Assembly: GCF_020497125.1 (NCBI RefSeq)
Contig: NC_059075.1
Span: 103,579,222-103,643,221 of the forward strand
Direction of reading: 5' to 3'
Source of the DNA: Mauremys mutica
Lineage: Eukaryota; Chordata; Testudines; Geoemydidae
Length of the DNA: 64,000 nt
This document shows, piece after piece, positions 27,601-36,600 of this stretch; position 1 is the first letter of the stretch; each line of letters begins with the position of its first letter. Under the pieces are notes generated by a model that saw only the letters and a program-made list of their open reading frames with translations, was not told where the DNA came from and ran no database searches. The position numbers and the translations under genes are program-made.

Positions 27601-30600
27601 AATAGGAGGATTCCTCCCATTTGCTGAGCCTTTTGCTGAATTTCCAAAAGGCAAAGTAGTGTTACTTCTGGAGTCATTGTCTCTTTAGGTAGTGTATGAG
27701 CCATGAGGGCTGCAAATGAATTTTAAATTCATTTTTCCTGCAACAGGGTACAACCTATAACTCCAGATTACACCAGTGAAGCTGAACTCTGTATGTTTTC
27801 ACTGGTGAAGATCATATGTAATGAGTGTACATACTGTCAAAAGCGTTGAATTATGCAAGGTGAAAGGAAGCTGATGCTGCTGAGTTCTCAGACCCCTCTT
27901 GTTTTTCCCCCCCGTCCTACCCATCAGGTTGTACAACAGATGGAACAGAGGAAGCAACAGCAAGGAAGTCCTCTATCAGGACCAACCGGGGAACTGAAAT
28001 TCCAGCCACGTATGTAGATTATATTACATAACATTATGGACAAACTTTTAAATCTAAGATCCCATTTCAAAAGTGGTTCAAAAGCTCCTGTCTCTCTGGT
28101 GAAATTGTAAGTATAACTTGTCTGCAGTGATCCATTTTAGGGAAAATTGCTGAGCTTCTTTAACCTAAGGGGAAAGTATTGAAGTTTTCTAAAGTAATCT
28201 GGAGGTCTAAGTACATTATTAAAATATCACTAAACCCAATAAATATGAGATTAAATAATAACCTCCCTGGAAAAGCCAGAGTTCATTTTTGCAGAGTTTC
28301 TGAGGCATGACATGGTCATAGAGACAGGATTTGCGTCATTTCAGAGTGAGCAGTGTTGTGGCCTTTCAGTCCCCCGAGATGTCCTGAGATCTAGGAGATC
28401 CAGAGTCTCAGAGTATCCATAGAAGGCTGGGGCATTCACAAGGAGCCAGCCTCTGTTTGTTATTTTTGGGTCTCCCTGTGCCACAAAGAACCTTGGTGCT
28501 AATGCTTCATCCTATGCCCTGAATGAGTTTGCTAACAGAGTGGGAATCTGCAGGAACTAATGCTGTTTTTACCTCCCTGTATCCTCCAGAAGGGAGCAAA
28601 CGCTGATCCCTGACCTTGTAGGTATTCTGTCCCCATATCATGTACCACCAAATAACTGGCAAAAATATGTATGCAGAGGAGAGGTTTCAGTGCTTGATTT
28701 TTTATTTGCCCAGTGAAGTGAACAAGTTTTGATCATCTTTTCCTGTTAGAAGAGCCTTTATCCATATGATCTTCCAGCCGAACACCTTCCCTTTTGAGAT
28801 CCAGATGGCTGTACGTCAGTGGTTCTCAAACGGTGGGTCAGGACACCAAAGTGGGTCACAACCCCATTTTAATGGGGTTGCCAGGGCTGGCATTAGACTT
28901 GTTGGGGCCCCAGATAGGGAGTCCCCCTGCCTGGGGCCAAAGGTGAAGGTCTTCAGCCCAGGGCAGTGGGGCTCAGGCTTCAGTCCCCCAGCCTGGGGTC
29001 ATGTATTAATTTTTATTGTCAGAAGTGGTCATGGTGCAATGAAGTTTGAGAACCTCTGTCATAGGTTACTGGGATCCCCCATGCAAAGGAACATGTCTGG
29101 GACATCCTCTGCTTCCTTCTTCCACACACCTCTAGGTTCCCAACCCATCTCTGCATATCCACAACTCTTCCCTGGCTGCCTTCTGAAAGTTTATGACCTT
29201 CCCATTGTGTGGCCTCTTGGGAACATTGATACTGATCAAAAGCATTGAATTTGTGATGTGCTTTGAGATCAATCATGACAAGCACTATGCAAGAGAATGA
29301 TTGTGCTTCTGCCCAGCCCCAAACTGACCAGGAAGCTAGAGGATGGATCTGATGCACAATTTTCCAAAAAGGAAACAGTGCTTAGGAAATTTAATCTCTA
29401 CTGCAGCCCATTGCTGTGGGAATCAGATGAGACTGCTCAGGGCAGGATGTACATGAGATGCAAAACCCTCCAAAATGTGACCCAGTAAACCAGGATGAGC
29501 AAACGCATTAAAACTGGGAATAGAACTCAGGCATCCTGGCTCCCTGGCCTGTGCTCAGTTCACTAGACCTGCTTGTTTCTCTGCCATTATTAATTTAGTA
29601 AAGACAAGTGCAAAGTATTTCACTTAGGAAGGGGAAAAAAATCAAATGCACAACTACAAAATGGGGAATAACTGTTTAGACAGTAGTACTGCTGAAAAGG
29701 AGGAGAGGGTTATTGGGGATCACAAATTAAATATGAGCCAACAATGGGATGCAGTTGTGAAAAATGGCTCATACCGTGGGGTGTATGAACAGGAGTGTCA
29801 TTAGACACAGGAGGTAATTGTCTTGGTCTACTCAGCACTGGTGAGGCTTCAGATGGTGTACTGTGTCCAGTTCTGGGTGCTATACTTTAAGATGCAGACA
29901 AATGGGAGAGAGTCCAGAGGAGAAAAAAATATATAAAAAGTTTAGAAAACCTGACCTATGAGGAAATATTTAAAAAACATTGGGCATGTGTAGTCTTGAG
30001 AAAGAGACTGAGGGAGGAACCTGATAGTCTTCAAATGTGTTACGGGCTGTTATGAAGAGGAGGGCAATCAACTGTTCTCTATGTCCATTGAAGGTAGGAC
30101 AAGAAGTGATTAGCTTAATCTGCAGCAAGGGAGATTTAGGTTACATATTAGGAAAAACTTTCCACACACCTCACACACTTTTATTCCTGAGTGGGACTGA
30201 AGTTAACCTGGCTTTGTTAACGTTTGTGTTTGAGGACCACTGTGTCAGTATGGCACATGTAGCATGTGGCATGCATCTCATCCACACAGCCTTGGCTTGG
30301 GTCCTGACAACTCTTTGAATAGCAACTGTTCTCTGATTAACTGCTGCTGCAGGGTTAACAGACGGTGCTCAAACTTCTTCACTCCCAAGTTCAGTGATTA
30401 CAGTTCACTCTTAAATACCCTGCAGTTCAATTGCTAAGCCACTCAATTCTGTAACTAAAACTCAGGCATAACTTTAGGCTCATCCTGATCCCTGAACTTC
30501 TGAAAGGAATAACAGATTGTTCGGTTTAGTGAACAGGTTGCTGTGTGGTGTTGGTGGCCTGTGATATACAGGAGGTAAGACAAGATGATCTAGTGGTCCT

Positions 30601-33597
30601 TCCCCATCTATGGCTCTGAAGATGCCAAAACCCTATTTATAGGAAAGTAATTCTGAGAAACATTCCATGCTGTACTGAATTCTTAACTGTCAGTTTGCTG
30701 TTCATGCCAGCACAGTTACCTCTGTTTTTCATCAGAGCCTGGTTCCCAGTGTCGTCAAACTCTTTTCCACTTTCATCTCATTCACTCCAAATGAGAAGTC
30801 TGACTTCTTTTCATATCATATAAACAGGGGAAAAAAAGGAGTAGAACAGGTGCTCAGTGTAATTTATGCAAATACCTATAATAAATGAGTTTTGTGGCAA
30901 CTTTTCATTGTCCAGTTTTCCAATGAAAGTCTCCCTGGTCTGGGTTATGCAATCTGATTATCCATTGACAGGGTAAAGATCAAACAAAGTGAAAACATTC
31001 TGTCCAGTAGCTGCAATAGAATCATAGAACTGGAAGGGACCTTGAGAGGTTATCTGGTCCAGTCCCCTGCACTCATGGCAGGACTAAGTATTATCTAGAC
31101 CATTCCTGACAGGTGTTTATCTAACCCAGGGGTTCTCAAACTGGGGGTCGGGACCCCTCAAGGGGCCATGAGGTTATTACATGGGGGGGTCACGAACTGT
31201 CAGCCTCCACCCCAAACCTCGCTTTGCCTCCAGCATTCATAATGGTGTTAAATATATGAAAGTGTTTTTAATGTATGGGGGGGGGGGGGGGGGAAATCGC
31301 ACTCAGAGGCTTGCCGTCTGAAAGGAGTCACCAGTACAAAAGTCTGAGAACCCCTGGTCTAACCTGCTCTAAAAAACCTCCAATGATGGAGATTCCACAA
31401 CCTTCCTAGGCAATTTATTCTAGTGCTTAACCACCCTGACCGTTAGGAATTTTTTTCCTAATGTCCAACCTAAACCTCCCTTGCTGCAATTTAAGCCCAT
31501 TGTTTCTTGTCTTATCCTCAGAGGTTAAGAAGAACAAATTTTCTCCCTCCTCCTTGTAACAACCTTTTATGTTCTTGAAAATTGTTATATCCCCTCTCAG
31601 TCTTCTCTTCTCCAGACTAAACAAACCCATTTTTTTCAGTCTTCCCTCATAGGTCATGTTTTCTAGACCTTTAATAATTTTTGTTGCTCTTCTCTGGACT
31701 TTCTACAATTTGTCCACATCTTTCCTGAAATGTGGCACCCAGAACCGGACACAATACTCCAGTTGAGGCCTAATCAGCGTGGAGTAGAGTGGAAGTATTA
31801 CTTCTCGTGTCTTGCTTACAACACTCCTGCTAATACATCCCAGAATGATGTTTGCTTTTTTTGCAACAGCATTACACTGTTGATTTATATTTAGGTTATG
31901 GTCCACTATGATCCCCAGATCCCTTTCCACAGTACTCGTTCCTAAGCAGTCATTTCCCATTATGTATGTGTGCAACTGATTGTTCCTTCCTAAATGGAGT
32001 ACTTTGCATTTGTCTTTATTGAATTTCATCCTATTTACTTCAGACCATTTTTCCAGATCATTTTGAATTTTAATCCTATTCTCCAAAGCACTTGCAAGCC
32101 CTCCCATCTTAGTATCCTCTGCAAACTTTATAAGTGTATTCTCTATGCCATTATCTAAATCATTGATGAAGATATTGAACAGAACCGGACCCAGAACTGA
32201 TCCCTGTGGAACCCCACTCGTTATGTCCTTCCAGCATGACTGAACCATTGATAACTAGTATCTGGGAACGGTTTTCCAACCAGTGTTGCACCCACCTTAT
32301 AGTAGCTCCATCTAGGTTGCATTTCCCTAGTTTGTTTATGAGAAGGTCATGCGAGACAGTATCAAAAGCTTTACTAAAGTCAAGATATACCATGTCTACC
32401 ACTTCTCCCCATCCACAAGGCTTGTTACCCTGTCAAAGAAGGTTGTCAGGTTGGTTTGACACAATTTGTTCTTGACAAATCCATGCTGATTGTTACTTAT
32501 CAGCTTATTATCTTCTAGATGTTTGCAAATTGTTTGCTTCATTATCTGCTCCATTATCTTTCTGGGTACAGAAGTTTAAAGACAAAATGTTACCTATGTC
32601 AGTTTATCACTGTGTTTCCACACACAATATTCTCTGTATAGTTCTGTTCACTGTCACTTATCCTGATTATTCATAAAATTAGGAACATTTGTTCCATAAA
32701 CAGGGAATTCTTATTCACCCTTGTGAAATACTATACGCAGTAGGAGAAGAGCAGGGACAAAAGTAGGGTTGAGGTAGAGAAAAGGTGGTGTTTCTGAACA
32801 TCTGGGAAAATCCAGAATAACTCCACTGATTTCATTGGAGTTAGTTTAACTGATCAAAATACGGGCTAAATAGGTTACACAATCTCACAAACTTGTAGAA
32901 AGTGTAGAACCCCACCCCTGCACTTTTGTAAAAGTGAAGGGTCTAGTTAAAGATGCTGCTGGCAATTAGACAAGTGATACCCCTAGGTCTTGCTGATGCT
33001 GGTACCATTACTAGGATAAGTACAAACCATTTATACCAAGTTTCTCTCATGTTTTTGGCATAAAATACATTTCCTTCAAAAAATCAATTACAATTATTTT
33101 AAACGCTTACTGGAGTTTGTGTGTCCTCAATATTTGTTCAAGTTAATGTGGTGAAAACCAAATAGCCAGTGCATGTTATCTGCCATATCCTTGGCTCCCA
33201 ACAAGAGGAAATGAGAGAAAAAGAGAAGAGCTGATTATGGTCCTAAAGTTTCCAACCAACTATGATAAATGACGTTATTCAAGGGAAGGTGAAGAGATAG
33301 CGAGTTCACAGATTGTGGACACGCTCGGGAGTAAAGTTCAATCAGGAGTTCACATTTTCAAAAAAATGACTACACGTCTGTTTATGGATCGAAGGTTCAC
33401 TTTACCCTTGTTAACGTGACACATTTCAAAAAGGGCAAATTAATGTAATCTCCAAAAAATCAAGATGATAAACAACATAATGGACAGAATGTTTCAGAGG
33501 GAAACAAATGTGTGTGGAAATAGCTAGTAATCCAACAGGAAATGCTACATGTCATAACGTGTTTATAGTGTAATTTGGATACTCTCATCCTTGCGAT

Positions 33598-33637
<40 letters not shown>

Positions 33638-36600
33638 CTGTTGCTCCGCTACATGAATAATTGATTCAATTTGCATAAATTAGGCCATGGAGACTTTGCT
33701 ATCAAATCAGACATTGAAAAGGGTAGTAAGGGTATTGGGATCCTGACAATAGTAGCCAGAGCAGGGTCAGACCAGAGTCAGAGTAGCAGAAGAGTTCACA
33801 GTCAAGTTCCAGGCCAGGGTCGATACTAAGGATCAGAGTCAGAGTCAGGTTTCAGGGTCCAGGTCAGGAGGCGAAGTCTAAATCAAGCCAAGGTCACAGA
33901 ACAGGGTGCAGGAATGGCTGTGGCAACTACAGGAGATCCACACTGTTGCCTGGACACTTCTTGGAATGCCCCTTGGGTTTATATAGGTGGGGAGCCAGGA
34001 GGTAGCACTTCCCATGGTCTGTGTCCACAGTAGGTCATGGGTAGTGAAGCATAAGCTGATCATAGCTGCTGCTGGGTGGCAGCATAGCGCCATCTGCTGC
34101 CTGACAGCTTGCTAGGCCTTGGTTCAAAACCCATTAGACCTTACAAAGAGGCCATAAAATCACCGTAGACAGTTTTCCTTTTTTGGTGTGAGGATAAGGA
34201 ATCATTCTCTTAGGCCAGGACTACACTGAAAAATTAGAGTGACCTAACTATATTGCTTAGGGCTGTGAAAAATATTGCATGCTGTATGATGTAGTTAGGT
34301 TGAACTAGCCCCCTGTGTAGATGCAACTAGGTTGACAAAAGAATTCTTATGTCAACCGAGCTGCCACCTGTCGGAGAGGTGGATTAATGACTTGAATGGG
34401 AAAACTTCTGTCAATGTAGGAAGTGTGTACATTATTGCACTGCAGGAGCAGCGTAGCTTTTCCGCTACAGCTGTGGAAGTGTAGATGTAGCCTTAGGCTA
34501 CGTCTACACAGGGATAAAAAAAACCCACAGCTGGCATGGGACAGCTGACTCAGGCATGCTGAAAAAAAAAGATTGCTGTGTAGATGTTCAGGCTTGGGCC
34601 CAAGCTCTGGGACCCCGCAAGCCCAAGCCTGAAAATCTACACAGCAATTTTTGGCTGCATAGCAAGAGCCTTGTAAGCCCAAGTCAGTTGACCCGGGCTA
34701 GCTGCAGCCGTGCCATCCGTGGCCTTGCCGCATGTCTTTTATCCCTGTATAGGTGCACCCTTAATATTCTTCCTTGTGAAAATGGAGTACTACAGCAGGG
34801 AGACACTTCAAAGACACACACACAGGTCCCTGTTGGTGGTGTATTTTGTCTCTCTTTACAAATGCATTGATTTGTTTACAAGCAGAATGAACATGATGTG
34901 GCTATTATTTTTCTTTTAACATCACTTGCTGTAGCAATTTAATTTAAAAAAAAAACCTTAGGGGAATAGTCAGCTTTATGCCCACGAAGGAAATACATGT
35001 CTTGGAGGAGAATTTTGAGACTACTGAAATCACTGACAATACCCCATCTTCATAGCTCTGTTTAAAACCCTCTTTTTTGTTCTACCCTGAGACAGAAACT
35101 GAAATGTGGTCCCTTTAATCCTGCATTTGCAGGGAGATGAACTGAATGACCTAACAAATCTTTTTCATCTGTAACTGCAGATTCTTATGATTCTTTCCCG
35201 TTCTGCAATCTTGCATGCTTGCTTTCTCTCCTCACAGTTAATAGGCTGAAGGAACATTTATTTAGATTGTCATTGCTTTTAATTACAGCCTCTTTCTTTT
35301 AATCTAGTCCATCCCTGTTACACTCCATTGTCATGACGTGTAAGCATTGCTCTACTCAGTTTTGCACAGCCTTTTTCTCATCTCTGCCTATAAAGCCTTT
35401 CATACAAGTATCTCAGATGATACTATAAATACAAGAATAGATTGAATTGGAAATAAAGATGTAAGAGCTGTTTACTATTTTAATTTTAAAACCATAAAAA
35501 TGGAGGGCTAGAAGGGACCTCAGAAGGCCATCTAGTCCATCCCCCTGCACAGAGGCAGGACCATGTATACCTAGACCATCGCTGAAAGGTGTTTGTCTAA
35601 CCTGTTCTTAAAAACCTCCAAGGACGGGGATTCCACAACCTCCCTTGGAAACCTACTCCAGTGTTTAACAATCCTTAGAGTTAGAAAGATTTTCCTAATA
35701 TGGAACCTAAATCTCCCTAGCAGATTAAGCCAATTACTTCTTGGCCTACCTTCAGTGGACATGGAGAACAATTGATCACTATCCTCTTGATAACAGTCCT
35801 AGCATATTTGAAGACTGGTATCAGGCCACCTCTCAGTCTTGTGTTCTCCAGACTAAATTTGCTCAATTTTTTTTTAATCTTTCTTCACGGGTCAGATTTT
35901 CAAAACATTTTATCATTGTATTGTTTTGCTCATCTCTGGACTCCCAATTGCCTACATCTTTCTTAAAGTGTGCCACCCAGAACTGGACACAGTACTCTAT
36001 CTGAGGCCTCATCAGTGCTTAGTAGATTAGGACAATTACCTCCCATGTATGATATGACATTCCTGTTAATACACCTCAGAATGATATCCCTTTCTTTCAC
36101 AACTACATCACACTGTTGGCTCATATGTAATTTCTGATCCACAACAACCCCCAGATCCTTTTCAGCAGTATTACTACATAGCCAGTTATTCCCCATTTTG
36201 TAGTGGTGCATTTGATTTTGCCTTTCTAAGTTAAATATTTTATACTTGCCTTTACTGAATTTCAACTTGTTGATGTCAGACAATCCTCCAATTTGTCAAG
36301 GTCCTTTTGAAGTCTAATCCTATCCTCCAAAGTACTTGCAACCCCTCCCAGCTTGGTGTCATCCACATCTTTTATAAGCATACTCTCCACTCCATTATCC
36401 AAATCATTAAATAAAAATATTGAATAGTACCAGACCCAGGACAGACCCCTGCAGGACCCCACTAGATAGATCCTCCCAGTTTGACAGTGAACCATTGATA
36501 ACTACTCTTTGAGTATGGGCTTTCAATCAGTTTTGCGCCTATTTTTTCTAGACCACATTTCCCTGGTTTGCTTATGAGAACAGCATGAGAGGCTGTGCCA

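Noticed and set aside
27439..27654. Minus-strand open frame opposite NUCB2 exon I
   Set aside because: Antisense shadow of the Gln/Leu-rich coiled coil.
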